From contig JAEXUB010000053.1 in NCBI GenBank assembly GCA_023453125.1, positions 1 to 26,809 of the forward strand: a DNA stretch of 26,809 nt, in the 5' to 3' direction. Each line of letters begins with the position of its first letter. Within the stretch, counting starts at the first letter, position 1. Source of the DNA: Bacteroidota bacterium (GTDB taxonomy: Bacteria > Bacteroidota > Ignavibacteria > Ignavibacteriales > Melioribacteraceae). The notes beneath the pieces were generated by a model that made no database searches, was not told the origin of the DNA, and was given only the letters and a program-made list of their open reading frames with translations. A program made the translations under genes and the position numbers. This document shows, piece after piece, positions 8,415 to 17,851 of this stretch.

Positions 8415-8634
8415 AACTCGTAATGAACAGCATCAAATTTTATTTGTTAAAAAAATTTTAAAACGAATCTCTTTTTTTTGTTTCTTAAAATATGAAGTCT
8501 TATTTTGCGGGAAGAAATCAATTAATCGAATTACTAGTCGGCACTACGGGATTCTCTTGTTGAATATGAATTACATCATAAAGGCCTTTCAAATAAATTA
8601 TAATAAATTAACCTAATAATATAGGAGGATAGTA

Positions 8635-9294
8635 ATGGGCTGGCTCCTAAACAGTTTAAATTCATCCATCGGCAAAAAATTCATTATGGCCGTTACGGGA
8701 GTATGTCTTCTTTTATTTCTCATAATTCATCTCATAGGAAACATGACTCTTTATATCGGCGAAGAGGCCTTTAACGGCTATGTAGGCGCGCTTGATACAA
8801 TTAAGCCCCTCATCCGGGTGATTGAAGTTATACTCGCCCTCGTCTTCATTTTTCACATATTCAACGGGGTGCGGCTCTGGTACCAGAACAAGCAGGCCAA
8901 ACCGCTTGGATATGCTGTAAATGCCGCTTCCAAAAACAGCACTCTCTTTTCGAGAACTATGTTTGTAACCGGAAGCATTATTTTTATCTTTCTCTGGCTG
9001 CACCTCCAGACAATCTGGTTCAAATTCAATTTCGGCGGACACGAAATAAATCTGTTCGGCGTGATGGTTGAATGGTTCCAGAAACCTTGGTATTCCATTG
9101 TTTATGTAGCTGCTATGTTTATTTTGGGAATGCACCTCAACCACGGATTCCAGAGTGCATTTCAGACTTTCGGATGGAACCACAATAAATACACCCCCTT
9201 CATTAAGGCAGTAGCCGTTATTTATTCTGTTATTATGGCCGCAGCCTTTGCTTCCATTCCACTTTACTTTTTATTTATCTACGGAGGTAAATAA
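8635..9294 (+). CDS. sdhC: Succinate dehydrogenase cytochrome b558 subunit
   Basis: This 219-residue protein is the single, di-haem membrane anchor of a B-type succinate:menaquinone oxidoreductase, as in Bacillus subtilis and Bacteroides. It has five predicted membrane helices. Histidines at 32, 74, 123 and 167 sit in the helices where the four axial haem ligands of the b558 family are found. The start SLNSSIGKKFIMAVTG is typical of the family. There is no separate sdhD, which fits this class. The ATG at 8635 has a perfect AGGAGG at 8623-8628. Its stop overlaps the sdhA start by one base (TAATG). Confidence 0.96.
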   Translation: MGWLLNSLNSSIGKKFIMAVTGVCLLLFLIIHLIGNMTLYIGEEAFNGYVGALDTIKPLIRVIEVILALVFIFHIFNGVRLWYQNKQAKPLGYAVNAASKNSTLFSRTMFVTGSIIFIFLWLHLQTIWFKFNFGGHEINLFGVMVEWFQKPWYSIVYVAAMFILGMHLNHGFQSAFQTFGWNHNKYTPFIKAVAVIYSVIMAAAFASIPLYFLFIYGGK

Positions 9295-11204
9295 TGATTA
9301 AGCTTGATGCAAGAATTCCCGAAGGGAATATCAAAGATAAATGGACCAATCATAAGTTCAATATGAAACTTATCAATCCGGCCAACAAGAGAAAGTACGA
9401 AATTATTGTTGTCGGTACCGGATTGGCCGGCGCATCGGCCGCGGCTTCGCTTGGCGAATTGGGATACAAAGTTAAAGCATTTACATTCCACGACAGTTCA
9501 AGGCGGGCACACAGTATAGCCGCCCAGGGAGGAATAAATGCTGCCAAGAATTATCAGAACGACGGCGACTCCGTTTACAGGCTCTTCTATGATACCGTAA
9601 AAGGAGGCGACTTTAGAGCGCGCGAGGCTAACGTTTACCGCCTTGCCGAAGTTAGCAATAACATTATTGACCATTGCGTTGCACAAGGGGTCCCTTTCGG
9701 AAGAGAATACAGCGGCCTATTGGATAACCGTTCTTTCGGCGGAGCTCAGGTTTCCCGTACATTCTATTCTAAAGGAATAACCGGGCAGCAGCTTCTTCTT
9801 GGCGCTTACAGCTCGCTGAACCGCCAGGTTAATCTTGGTAAAGTTGAAATATTTGCACGGCGTGAAATGCTTGAACTGGTTGTTGAAGACGGAATTGCCA
9901 GAGGCATAATTGTCCGCAATCTCCTCACTGGAGAAGTTGAAAAACATTCTGCCCACGCAGTTATTCTGGCCACCGGCGGCTACGCAAACACCTATTTTCT
10001 TTCAACAAGCGCGATGAACTGCAACGCAACCGCCATCTGGCGCGCGCATAAGAAAGGGGCCGTTTTCGGAAATCCCTGCTTCACACAGATTCACCCCACC
10101 TGCCTCCCCCTCCACGGCGAAGGGCAATCTAAACTTACCCTTATGAGCGAAAGCCTTCGTAACGACGGAAGAATTTGGGTCTCGAAAAAAGTTAAGGATA
10201 TGCGCCATCCGAACGATATTCCAGAAGAGGAAAGAGATTATTACCTCGAAAGAAAATATCCTTCATACGGAAACCTTTCACCGCGCGATATCTCTTCGAG
10301 AAGCGCCAAGGAAGTTGTTGACGAAGGCAGAGGCGTAATGGGACAGGAAGCCGTTTACCTCGATTTCGCCGAAGCAATAGGACGCCTCGGCCAGAAGGTT
10401 ATTGAAGAAAGATACGGCAACCTATTCGAAATATATGAAACAATTACCGGTGATAATCCTTACAAACAGCCTATGAAGATTTATCCGGCCCCTCACTATA
10501 CAATGGGCGGTCTCTGGGTAGATTACAATCTGATGTCAACCATACAGGGACTATTTGTACTTGGTGAAGCAAACTTCTCTGACCATGGCGCAAACAGACT
10601 CGGAGCAAGCGCACTTATGCAGGGACTCGCGGACGGATACTTCGTTATTCCATATACAATCGGAGATTATCTTGCCGCATACAAGCCGACCGTAATGCCT
10701 ACTACCCACGATGCATTTACGAGGGAAGCAAAGAAAGTTGAAGATTCTGTTTCCAGACTGATGTCAATACAGGGAAAACGAACCGTTGACGATTTCCACA
10801 AGACTCTCGGAAGGATAATGTGGAATAAAGTTGGGATGGCAAGAGATGAAAAAGGGCTTAAGGAAGCTATTCAGGAAATCAAAGCCCTCAGAGAGGAATT
10901 CTGGAAAGACGTTAAAGTCGTTGGCCAGTCCAACGATGTTAATCAGTGCCTCGAAAGAGCCGGCCGCGTTGCCGATTATCTTGAACTCGGAGAACTAATG
11001 GCTCTCGACGCCCTTACAAGAAACGAATCGTGCGGCGGGCATTTCAGAGTTGAGCACCAATATCCTGACGGCGAAGCGAAAAGAGACGATGAAAACTATG
11101 CTTTCGTTTCCGCCTGGGAATTTGAAGATGTCGGGAAATGGAATCTCCATAAAGAAGAGTTGCAATTTGAATATGTAAAACTAGCCCAAAGGAGTTACAA
11201 ATAA
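9294..11204 (+). CDS. sdhA: Succinate dehydrogenase / fumarate reductase flavoprotein subunit
   Basis: This 636-residue catalytic subunit oxidises succinate to fumarate with covalently bound FAD. The N-terminal extension (IPEGNIKDKW, NPANKRKYEIIVVGTG) is typical of the b558-type enzymes of Bacteroidota and relatives and supports the start at 9294. The FAD-binding GTGLAGASAAASLGELG is at about 41-57, and the flavin-linking HSIAAQGGINAA follows near 73. The substrate-site segments HPTCLPLHGEGQSK, SPRDISSRS and APHYTMGGLWVD are intact, as is GEANFSDHGANRLGASAL near the end of the FAD domain. Start and stop overlap sdhC and sdhB by one base each, so translation is probably coupled. The enzyme acts at the inner face of the cytoplasmic membrane in the TCA cycle, or in reverse as a fumarate reductase. 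Confidence 0.98.
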   Translation: MIKLDARIPEGNIKDKWTNHKFNMKLINPANKRKYEIIVVGTGLAGASAAASLGELGYKVKAFTFHDSSRRAHSIAAQGGINAAKNYQNDGDSVYRLFYDTVKGGDFRAREANVYRLAEVSNNIIDHCVAQGVPFGREYSGLLDNRSFGGAQVSRTFYSKGITGQQLLLGAYSSLNRQVNLGKVEIFARREMLELVVEDGIARGIIVRNLLTGEVEKHSAHAVILATGGYANTYFLSTSAMNCNATAIWRAHKKGAVFGNPCFTQIHPTCLPLHGEGQSKLTLMSESLRNDGRIWVSKKVKDMRHPNDIPEEERDYYLERKYPSYGNLSPRDISSRSAKEVVDEGRGVMGQEAVYLDFAEAIGRLGQKVIEERYGNLFEIYETITGDNPYKQPMKIYPAPHYTMGGLWVDYNLMSTIQGLFVLGEANFSDHGANRLGASALMQGLADGYFVIPYTIGDYLAAYKPTVMPTTHDAFTREAKKVEDSVSRLMSIQGKRTVDDFHKTLGRIMWNKVGMARDEKGLKEAIQEIKALREEFWKDVKVVGQSNDVNQCLERAGRVADYLELGELMALDALTRNESCGGHFRVEHQYPDGEAKRDDENYAFVSAWEFEDVGKWNLHKEELQFEYVKLAQRSYK

Positions 11205-11974
11205 TGAGCGGGACTAAATTAAACTTGACCTTAAAAATTTGGCGCCAGCCCGCACCAAAAGCAGCGGGCAGTTTTGCAGAATATAAAGTCCAGGTTTCTC
11301 CCGATTCCTCTATCCTTGAGATGCTGGACGATGTAAACAATGACCTTGAAAGCAAGGGGCTTGAACCAATTGCATTTGAAAGCGACTGCCGCGAGGGAGT
11401 CTGCGGTACATGCGGGCTTGTAATTCAGGGGGAACCGCACGGCCCTATTCCTAAAATTGCCACCTGCCAGCTCCATATGCGCAACTTCAGGGACGGCGAA
11501 ACAATTTACATTGAGCCTTTCAGGGCAAAAGCATTTCCTATAATTAAAGACCTTATGGTAGACCGAAGCGGATTCGATAAAATCATGCAGGCAGGCGGAT
11601 ATATTTCGGTTAACACCGGCTCGGCCCCGGATGCCAATTCCCTTCCTGTGCCCAAGAACAATGCTTTGGAAGCTACCGATGCCGCACAATGTATAGGATG
11701 CGGAGCCTGCGTTGCCGCCTGTAAAAATGCTTCTGCAATGCTATTCGTCGGCGCTAAGGTTTCCCAGTTTGCACTTCTGCCGCAGGGACAGCCGGAACGC
11801 TACAAGAGAGTTCAGGCAATGGTTAAAGTAATGGATGAGCTTGGATTCGGAAGCTGTACCAATACTTATGCGTGCGAAGCAGAATGCCCTAAGGGAATCT
11901 CAATTAAAAATATTGCTCGGATGAACAGGGATTTCATTATGGCAAAGATTAAGACTCAGGAAACTGAAGCATAA
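11204..11974 (+). CDS. sdhB: Succinate dehydrogenase / fumarate reductase iron-sulfur subunit
   Basis: This 256-residue subunit passes electrons from SdhA to the haem-bearing anchor. The plant-type [2Fe-2S] cluster ligands are C62, C67 and C70 (CREGVCGTC) with C88. The C-terminal ferredoxin-like part has C163, C166, C169 and C173 (CIGCGACVAAC) together with C218, C224 and C228 (CTNTYACEAECPKG). These hold the [4Fe-4S] and [3Fe-4S] clusters. All expected cysteines are present, so the enzyme looks functional. It is the last gene of sdhCAB and is followed by a terminator. Confidence 0.97.
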   Translation: MSGTKLNLTLKIWRQPAPKAAGSFAEYKVQVSPDSSILEMLDDVNNDLESKGLEPIAFESDCREGVCGTCGLVIQGEPHGPIPKIATCQLHMRNFRDGETIYIEPFRAKAFPIIKDLMVDRSGFDKIMQAGGYISVNTGSAPDANSLPVPKNNALEATDAAQCIGCGACVAACKNASAMLFVGAKVSQFALLPQGQPERYKRVQAMVKVMDELGFGSCTNTYACEAECPKGISIKNIARMNRDFIMAKIKTQETEA

Positions 11975-11993
11975 TTATTTGTTCATTCAGATT

Positions 11994-12030
11994 AAAAAGC
12001 CGCGGGCATAAACCTGCGGCTTTTTTATTT
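11994..12030 (+). terminator. Rho-independent terminator after sdhCAB
   Basis: The stem AAAAAGCCGC with GCGGCTTTTT around a short loop runs directly into a T-rich tract. It lies 20 bases after the sdhB stop codon. Its A/T arms also make it partly active in the other direction. Confidence 0.85.
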
Positions 12031-12062
12031 TAAAATAAAAAGGCCGGTCAAAATGACCGGCC
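12027..12062 (-). terminator. Rho-independent terminator after the coiled-coil protein gene
   Basis: On the minus strand a perfect nine-pair stem GGCCGGTCA / TGACCGGCC with a three-base loop (12042-12062) is followed by TTTTTATTTT. It ends the minus-strand transcript and abuts the sdh terminator, so the two converging units are well insulated. Confidence 0.85.
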
Positions 12063-12077
12063 CTGTAACTTAGATTC

Positions 12078-13319
12078 TTAAACCGTTTTCTTTTTCCTGC
12101 TGTATATTACAAATACAATAACAAGTACAACAAGAATTGCTCCCAGCGGAAGGAAGAGCCATCCGAATGAGAAAGGAGGTTCAACCTGCTTTTTCCACAT
12201 TGCAAGGTTTGCTTCAACTGTATCTTTCTGAGCTTCTGTCAATAGACCGTTTTCAATAAGTACCGGCACCCAGTCTTTTTTAACATTAGAGAACCAAACT
12301 GTATCGGATAAAAGATTGAATTCTTTAAGTGACTGGTCTTTGCCGATTGTAGGAAGGTTTTTAATCTGGTCCAGAATATAACTCTTCAGGTTTTCGCTGA
12401 ATTCCGTTCCGTTGTTGTATGGGAGAATTTTAACATTCTTCTCTTTGAACACTTTATCAACATTACCCCAAAGCTGATTGTTAATGAGATTGCTCCAGCT
12501 CTGGAAAAGAGAATTAATCTGAGTAATCTGCTGTGTGCTCTCTTTCTTGCTCAAATATACATCGGCCAGCTTCGGACCAATCTGGCGCCACAGCTTGGAA
12601 AATTTAATCTGCTGCTTCTTCATTTCGGAAATATCGTCGGCATTAAGCTGGGTTACTTCCATAAACTTAATATTATCATTAATTGTACGCTGGATATTGA
12701 AGAAGAGATTTTTATTCTTGATTGCCGTGATCATACCGGTCTGGGCAGTTTCGGATAATCCGGAAGGATCTTTTGTAAACTCGGTTAGAAGGCTGTCAAC
12801 CATCCCCATAACAAGTTTATCTCTTTCCTTAAGTGAGGCGCGGAGCTGGGCAACCAGAGTCTTTAAGGAATCGTTTGCCTTTTCACTCTTGTTAACGCGA
12901 AGCGTAAGTCCTCTAATTTCACTGATAAGATCGTAGTTCTTCTGGTTAAGCTCAGTAACCTGATCCTTTAAACCAACAACTTCCGTCTTCAGTTCGTGAA
13001 TCTGTGTAAAATCACCTTTACGGAGGGTTAGTGCAGTTGAAAGTTTTTCGATTGATGTATTAAAATCATCCGGATAAAGGCTTTTATCCAGAAGAGCCTT
13101 ATCAGCCTGATTGTCGCTTCTAAGCTTATCAATCTGAGCTTCAATTGCCTTGGCTTCATTTACGTCTTTAGCGTTCTTAATAGCTTCTTCAATTTTCTGA
13201 ACGCTGCTTTTAAATTTGTCTGTCTTTTCCCTGTCAGACTGTGCATTAGCGACGCCCGAAAAAACAAACAATAACGCAATCAGTGCAATTGCAATCTTAA
13301 GTGACTTATCTATTCTCAT
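12078..13319 (-). CDS. Exported coiled-coil protein with C-terminal membrane anchor, unknown function
   Basis: I do not recognise this 413-residue protein. It begins with a signal peptide (about 1-26, cleavage after VANA) and ends with one strongly hydrophobic helix (about 387-408) followed by RKKK. The body should therefore lie in the periplasm, anchored in the inner membrane at its C-terminus. Residues about 28-170 are rich in heptad-like Lys/Glu/Leu patterns and probably form a coiled coil with a break near 75-100. Residues 180-385 look helical and soluble, with several conserved-looking Trp (SKLWRQIGPK, TVWFSNVKKDWVPV, ANLAMWKK). Its start overlaps the lipoprotein gene before it by four bases (ATGA), so the two are translated together and may act together at the envelope. 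Confidence 0.85.
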   Translation of the reverse strand: MRIDKSLKIAIALIALLFVFSGVANAQSDREKTDKFKSSVQKIEEAIKNAKDVNEAKAIEAQIDKLRSDNQADKALLDKSLYPDDFNTSIEKLSTALTLRKGDFTQIHELKTEVVGLKDQVTELNQKNYDLISEIRGLTLRVNKSEKANDSLKTLVAQLRASLKERDKLVMGMVDSLLTEFTKDPSGLSETAQTGMITAIKNKNLFFNIQRTINDNIKFMEVTQLNADDISEMKKQQIKFSKLWRQIGPKLADVYLSKKESTQQITQINSLFQSWSNLINNQLWGNVDKVFKEKNVKILPYNNGTEFSENLKSYILDQIKNLPTIGKDQSLKEFNLLSDTVWFSNVKKDWVPVLIENGLLTEAQKDTVEANLAMWKKQVEPPFSFGWLFLPLGAILVVLVIVFVIYSRKKKTV

Positions 13320-13762
13320 TTTTTCAGTCCTTCGTTATTCAACAAATATTTATTTGCGCCATTAATCAATTCAACATATGGAGGTCTCTGATTCATCACC
13401 GGAGCGTTCATTCCTTTTTCATCCAGAAGTACTTTTTCGCTCAGTGTAAATGCGCCGTCGTTAACCTGGAAGATATATACATTTTTAAATCCGGCAGAAG
13501 TTGCATAATAATATCCTTTAGCGTCCCGGATCATTCTCAATTCCTTCGAAGTGTAGCTCAGGGAATCCTGAGTCTCTTCAAAGAAAAGAGGCTTCACATT
13601 AACGGTATATGAGAACCTGTTGTCGGTAACATTTCCCTTACCGTCAATTTTTAGAACGCTTTCAACCGGCCATGCAAAGTCGGTTTGTGTCAATTTTAAC
13701 GATGAGCAGGCAGAAATTCCGATTACTAAAAGTACCGCCGCCGCTATTTTAAATTGCTTCAT
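13316..13762 (-). CDS. Small lipoprotein of unknown function
   Basis: This 148-residue protein has a lipoprotein signal with lipobox ISAC (cysteine at residue 19) and a following SS, so it should be lipid-anchored in the envelope. The remainder is a beta-rich soluble domain with repeated aromatic residues (SVLKIDGKGNVTDNRFSYTV, GYYYATSAGFKNVYIF, PPYVELINGANKYLL). I do not recognise the family. The ATG at 13762 has a good GGGAG five bases upstream. It overlaps the coiled-coil protein gene by four bases, which points to a tightly coupled two-gene unit. It begins 78 bases after the cstA stop. I see no clear hairpin in that gap, so read-through from cstA is possible. Confidence 0.85.
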   Translation of the reverse strand: MKQFKIAAAVLLVIGISACSSLKLTQTDFAWPVESVLKIDGKGNVTDNRFSYTVNVKPLFFEETQDSLSYTSKELRMIRDAKGYYYATSAGFKNVYIFQVNDGAFTLSEKVLLDEKGMNAPVMNQRPPYVELINGANKYLLNNEGLKK

Positions 13763-13840
13763 AATAACTCCCGATTATTCAATTTCTATATTCAAAAATA
13801 ATAATTTAACCTTTATTCTTTATTACTTTGTAATTAAAAT

Positions 13841-15607
13841 TTATTTAACTGCCTCCTTTAATTCCTCATCAATTTCGCTATTTTTCCCCTTTTTTGTAAA
13901 GATTTTGATAGCCAGAAGAGCTACTCCCCCTGAAAGGGCCAAAAGAAGCAGATCAACAAGAATTAAGATGTAGTTCCCATTTTTAAGGTACGACATTAAA
14001 AGCACCACCAGGGCTGTAATTGTTGTGGCAAGCATAAATATTGCCGGAAAGAGGGCAAAGAAATACTTCTTTCCTTTTATAACCAGCCAGCTTGAAACAG
14101 TTATAAGGGCCAGTGCCGCTAAAAGCTGGTTTGCGGTTCCGAATATCGGCCAGAGTACCGAAAATGCGTTTGAGTAGGCAAGTATGAACATAATAATTAC
14201 GGTTAAGAGAGAATTGAACCAGGGATTCATTAATATCCGGGGAGGATTCTTAAACAGGATTGCCCAAAGCTCTTCGAACAGATACCGGTTCAGCCTAACC
14301 GCCGCATCGAGTGTTGTTACAACAAATCCTTCAACTAATAGAATTCCGAATACGGTTCCAAGGGAAACCGGTATTCCCAGCCCCTGATTGAACAGCTTGC
14401 CTGCAGCAAGCGAGAAACCGAGAATAGGATTAGACTTAAGGGATGGGTCGGAAGGCCAGACAATCATTTTGTAATCATCAAACGTAAGACCAACACCTAG
14501 CGCAATAAGAACGCATACAGCCAGAAGGCTTTCGAGGAGCATTGAATTAAAACTTATCTTTCGGGCATCTGTTTCTACTGATAGCTGTTTGCAGGTTGTT
14601 CCTCCGCCGACAAGTGAATGGAAACCTGAAATTGCACCGCAGGCGATTGTAATAAACATCATCGGCCAAATATAACCGAGACTTTTCACTCCTTCGGCAA
14701 GATTGAAATTAGGCATCGAAATAACTGCGCCTCCGAACCCCACCGCAAAGATTGAAACTATCATCAGGAGGACTCCTCCATAGAGAATCTGGACATTTAT
14801 GAAGTCGCGGGGCTGAAGTATTACCCACACCGGCGTACCCGATGCAAAAATTACATAAATTGAAATTATTATCATCCATACAAACGGCTGCATCATTATT
14901 GGATTGATTATTCCAAGAACTACTGAAAAAACACATATAAATGCCGCAAGTCCGTATGCTAATCCAGTCTTTATTCCCTTCTTGAAAATAAGCCATCCCA
15001 AGAGAGGAGCTGTAAGAGTAATTACAATTACGGACATAGAGGCGATGCCCCCTATTTTACCATACACAATTCCGTTCGATTCAACAGTTTTAAGTATTGT
15101 ATCTGTTCCTTCAACACCAAGTTTATTCAAAGGCCACAGTGATGTGAGGGAAATAGCAGTGGCGCTTAAGAATGAGGAGCAGACCAGAAGGAGCATTACA
15201 ATTGTAAAAGAAATCATCAGGTTGAATCCGGTTCTTCCGAGAGTCTTGCGGGCTACTTCGGCAATCGATTTCCCTTTTTCTCTCAGGGATATGAATAGAG
15301 TTGTAAAATCATGCACTGCTCCAAGTAAAATTCCGCCTACCACCACCCATAGCCACGACGGAATAAAACCATATAATACAGCCATGGTCGGGCCTATTAT
15401 TGGTCCCGCGCCGGCAATTGCCGAAAAGTGGTGCGCAAATACAACATAACGTTTGGTAGGTACATAATCTCTCCCGTCATTTAATTCTGTTGCCGGCGTG
15501 GGACGGGATGCGTCCTCGCCAAGCTGCTTTGCGATATATGATGAATAGAATCTGCTCGCAAGATAAAATAAAACCACGGGTATCAGCAATAGAATGAGAA
15601 CGTTCAT
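13841..15607 (-). CDS. cstA: CstA-family carbon starvation transporter (peptide/pyruvate uptake)
   Basis: This 588-residue polytopic inner-membrane protein belongs to the CstA/BtsT family. Characterised members take up peptides or pyruvate under carbon limitation. The family signature HHFSAIAGAGPIIGP is at 59-73, with FHSLVGGGTTCKQL in the middle and about 14 or more membrane helices. It is shorter than E. coli CstA (about 700) but normal for the shorter CstA class. It ends in a charged cytoplasmic tail. The ATG at 15607 has GGAG five bases upstream and lies 24 bases after the stop of the amino-acid permease gene, so the two should share a transcript. Substrate cannot be decided from sequence. 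Confidence 0.95.
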   Translation of the reverse strand: MNVLILLLIPVVLFYLASRFYSSYIAKQLGEDASRPTPATELNDGRDYVPTKRYVVFAHHFSAIAGAGPIIGPTMAVLYGFIPSWLWVVVGGILLGAVHDFTTLFISLREKGKSIAEVARKTLGRTGFNLMISFTIVMLLLVCSSFLSATAISLTSLWPLNKLGVEGTDTILKTVESNGIVYGKIGGIASMSVIVITLTAPLLGWLIFKKGIKTGLAYGLAAFICVFSVVLGIINPIMMQPFVWMIIISIYVIFASGTPVWVILQPRDFINVQILYGGVLLMIVSIFAVGFGGAVISMPNFNLAEGVKSLGYIWPMMFITIACGAISGFHSLVGGGTTCKQLSVETDARKISFNSMLLESLLAVCVLIALGVGLTFDDYKMIVWPSDPSLKSNPILGFSLAAGKLFNQGLGIPVSLGTVFGILLVEGFVVTTLDAAVRLNRYLFEELWAILFKNPPRILMNPWFNSLLTVIIMFILAYSNAFSVLWPIFGTANQLLAALALITVSSWLVIKGKKYFFALFPAIFMLATTITALVVLLMSYLKNGNYILILVDLLLLALSGGVALLAIKIFTKKGKNSEIDEELKEAVK

Positions 15608-15631
15608 TTCATCTCCATAATTTATAACGGA

Positions 15632-17119
15632 CTAGGTTTCGGCTTCTGATTTTTTGCCGAAACGCTGCCATAAAAAATAAACCGGAATGCCCGCTAAAAC
15701 AAAAAGCACACCGGGATAAGTATTATCTGTCTTATAAATAAGCAGGTCAATGCATATAAACAGAGCAAAAATAATATAGAAAGCCGGAACAACCGGATAA
15801 CCCCATGCTTTATATGGGCGCTCTGCTTCGGGGCGTTTTTTGCGCAGAATAAAAATCCCGATAATAGTAAGTATATAGAAAATGAGCACTGCAAATACCA
15901 CATAATCCAGAAGCTCGCTGTAGCTTCCGCTAAGGCAGAGAATGCTCGCCCAAACTGCCTGTATATATATTCCGAAACTGGGTACCGAATTTTTGTTTAA
16001 GCTTCCCACTTTCTTAAAGAAAAGATTATCCTTTGCCATTGCGTAATAAACACGGGCGCCGGCTAAAATAAGACCGTTGTTGCATCCGAAAGTTGATACC
16101 ATTATCAGGACAGCCATTATAATAACGGCTGTATCGCCGAAAATAAGGGATGACGCTGCGGTCGCAACCCGGTCGCTGGCTGCAAATTGAATTCCCTGGG
16201 ACATTACATCCATTCCTTCGGGCGTACCCCTTAAAGGAAGCATGCAAAGATAAGCTATATTTGCGCTCACATAAAGGAGAGTTACTATCAGGGTGCCGAG
16301 AAAAAGGCTCATGGGGATTGTTCTTTTTGGATTTTTAACCTCCCCTGCCGTAAATGTAATATTGTTCCAGGCATCGCTCGAAAAGAGGGAGCCGACCATT
16401 GCCACCCCAACAGCAGCCAATACCATTATGCCGCTTAACGATTCCGATGAAGTAATTTTTCCGTTTTCAACAATCAGCCATTCCCCACCCCAGAAGTTGG
16501 AGAAATTCTGCGATATTGCCTCCCTGTTGGCTCCGGCTATAAAACCCAAAAGTATTAATGCGAAAAGCGCCAGGGTTTTTGTTGAGGTAAAAACATTCTG
16601 GGCAAACTTTCCCTCCTTAATTCCGCGTGAATTTGCATAGCTTAGAAATAATATGCTGGCTATTGCAAGAATCTGCTGAGATGATATTTTCAGCCCCAGA
16701 ATTGTAACAAGAATATTCTTATCGCTGAACCAGGGAATTATTACACCTGTAAACTTCGCAAAGGCTACTCCAACCGCGGCAATTGTGCCTGTCTGAATAA
16801 CCATAAAAAAAGTCCAGCCGTATAAGAAACCCATCAGCGGATTATATGCTTCGCGGAGATAAACATACTGCCCGCCGGCGTGCGGAAGCATTCCGGCAAG
16901 CTCACCGTAGCTTAATGCCGCAGTTATTGTTACCAGCCCGGTTATTAGCCATACAAGCAGAAGAAGAAAGGGAGAACCGACAGTCCTTGCTATATCCGCA
17001 CTTACAATGAATATGCCGGAACCAATCATCGAGCCGACGACAATCATAATTGAATCGAATAACCCTAACTCTCTTTTAAATTCTCTTGAATCGGAGGGAA
17101 GCTCAGAAGCACCAGCCAT
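15632..17119 (-). CDS. APC-superfamily amino-acid permease
   Basis: This 495-residue inner-membrane transporter belongs to the amino acid-polyamine-organocation superfamily and resembles the LAT-like branch. About 12 membrane helices are visible. Helix 1 carries the unwound GSGIF substrate motif (33-37, in GSMIGSGIF), and AALSYGELAGMLPHAGGQYVYLREAY is the usual helix 2-3 region. SSDAWNNITFTAGEVKNPKR matches helix 6 of the family. The ATG at 17119 has GGGAG seven bases upstream. The gene leads directly into cstA. Together they could supply amino acids and small carbon compounds in starvation. The substrate is unknown. Confidence 0.93.
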   Translation of the reverse strand: MAGASELPSDSREFKRELGLFDSIMIVVGSMIGSGIFIVSADIARTVGSPFLLLLVWLITGLVTITAALSYGELAGMLPHAGGQYVYLREAYNPLMGFLYGWTFFMVIQTGTIAAVGVAFAKFTGVIIPWFSDKNILVTILGLKISSQQILAIASILFLSYANSRGIKEGKFAQNVFTSTKTLALFALILLGFIAGANREAISQNFSNFWGGEWLIVENGKITSSESLSGIMVLAAVGVAMVGSLFSSDAWNNITFTAGEVKNPKRTIPMSLFLGTLIVTLLYVSANIAYLCMLPLRGTPEGMDVMSQGIQFAASDRVATAASSLIFGDTAVIIMAVLIMVSTFGCNNGLILAGARVYYAMAKDNLFFKKVGSLNKNSVPSFGIYIQAVWASILCLSGSYSELLDYVVFAVLIFYILTIIGIFILRKKRPEAERPYKAWGYPVVPAFYIIFALFICIDLLIYKTDNTYPGVLFVLAGIPVYFLWQRFGKKSEAET

Positions 17120-17229
17120 AAAAATTCTCCCGGTTATATATAAAAAATAATTTTTATTTCAATTAACAATTTGGGTAGAATATATGGTTAAATTAAGAAA
17201 AATCGGGATTATTTGTAATGGAAATTTAT

Positions 17230-17787
17230 TTAAACCAGATGTTGAATAAGAATCTTTGCTCCTATGCCAACCAGTACAAGCCCCCCTATCAGCTCCATCT
17301 TTCTGCCGATCCTGGAGCCAAGAAAGTCCCCAATGTAAATGCCGATAAGTGAAAGGATACCGGTAATAATTCCAATAAGCACACTTGGCTGCCAGATATC
17401 TACATTGATTAGAGCGAGGCTGAAGCCGACTACAAGCGCATCTATACTGGTTGCAATGGAAAGGATAATTAGAGTCCGCCCCTTGGATGGATTGGTTTTA
17501 TTGTTCTCCTCCTGCGGCTCGAATGATTCCTTTATCATCTTAATACCTACGTAGGCAAGCAGTACAAAAGCCACCCAGTGATCGATAGTACTTATAAGGG
17601 GGGCAATGGTCGAGCCGAGGAACCAACCTATTACCGGCATTAAAAACTGGAATAATCCGAAGTGAAATGAAAGGCGGAATCGTGAACGGGCGTCGGAAAC
17701 AGAGCCTGAGGAACTTGCACCTATTGAAACAGCAAAAGCATCAAGAGATAGTCCTACCGCGATAAGAATAATTTCTATAAAGCCCAA
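17230..17787 (-). CDS. mntP: MntP-type manganese efflux pump
   Basis: This 185-residue, six-helix inner-membrane protein belongs to the MntP (YebN) family, which exports Mn2+ to protect against manganese stress. The two half-repeats show the family motifs GLSLDAFAVSIG (D16) and ATSIDALVVGFSLA (D116), whose aspartates are needed for transport in studied members. A charged loop (about 88-103) separates the halves. The start codon is TTG at 17787, with AGGA six bases upstream. No ATG fits the motif spacing. It starts 64 bases after the TolC-like gene with no terminator between, so it may be the last gene of the efflux operon. There is no room for, and no sign of, a yybP-ykoY manganese riboswitch directly upstream. 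Confidence 0.94.
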   Translation of the reverse strand: MGFIEIILIAVGLSLDAFAVSIGASSSGSVSDARSRFRLSFHFGLFQFLMPVIGWFLGSTIAPLISTIDHWVAFVLLAYVGIKMIKESFEPQEENNKTNPSKGRTLIILSIATSIDALVVGFSLALINVDIWQPSVLIGIITGILSLIGIYIGDFLGSRIGRKMELIGGLVLVGIGAKILIQHLV

Positions 17788-17851
17788 TTACAATCCTGAA
17801 TCTGTGCAAAAATGCCCTGTAAATATAAACATTCCGGTCCGAGATTCAATT

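Noticed and set aside
17788..17851. Possible manganese (yybP-ykoY) riboswitch before mntP
   Set aside because: The gap is only 64 bases and shows none of the conserved blocks of that RNA.
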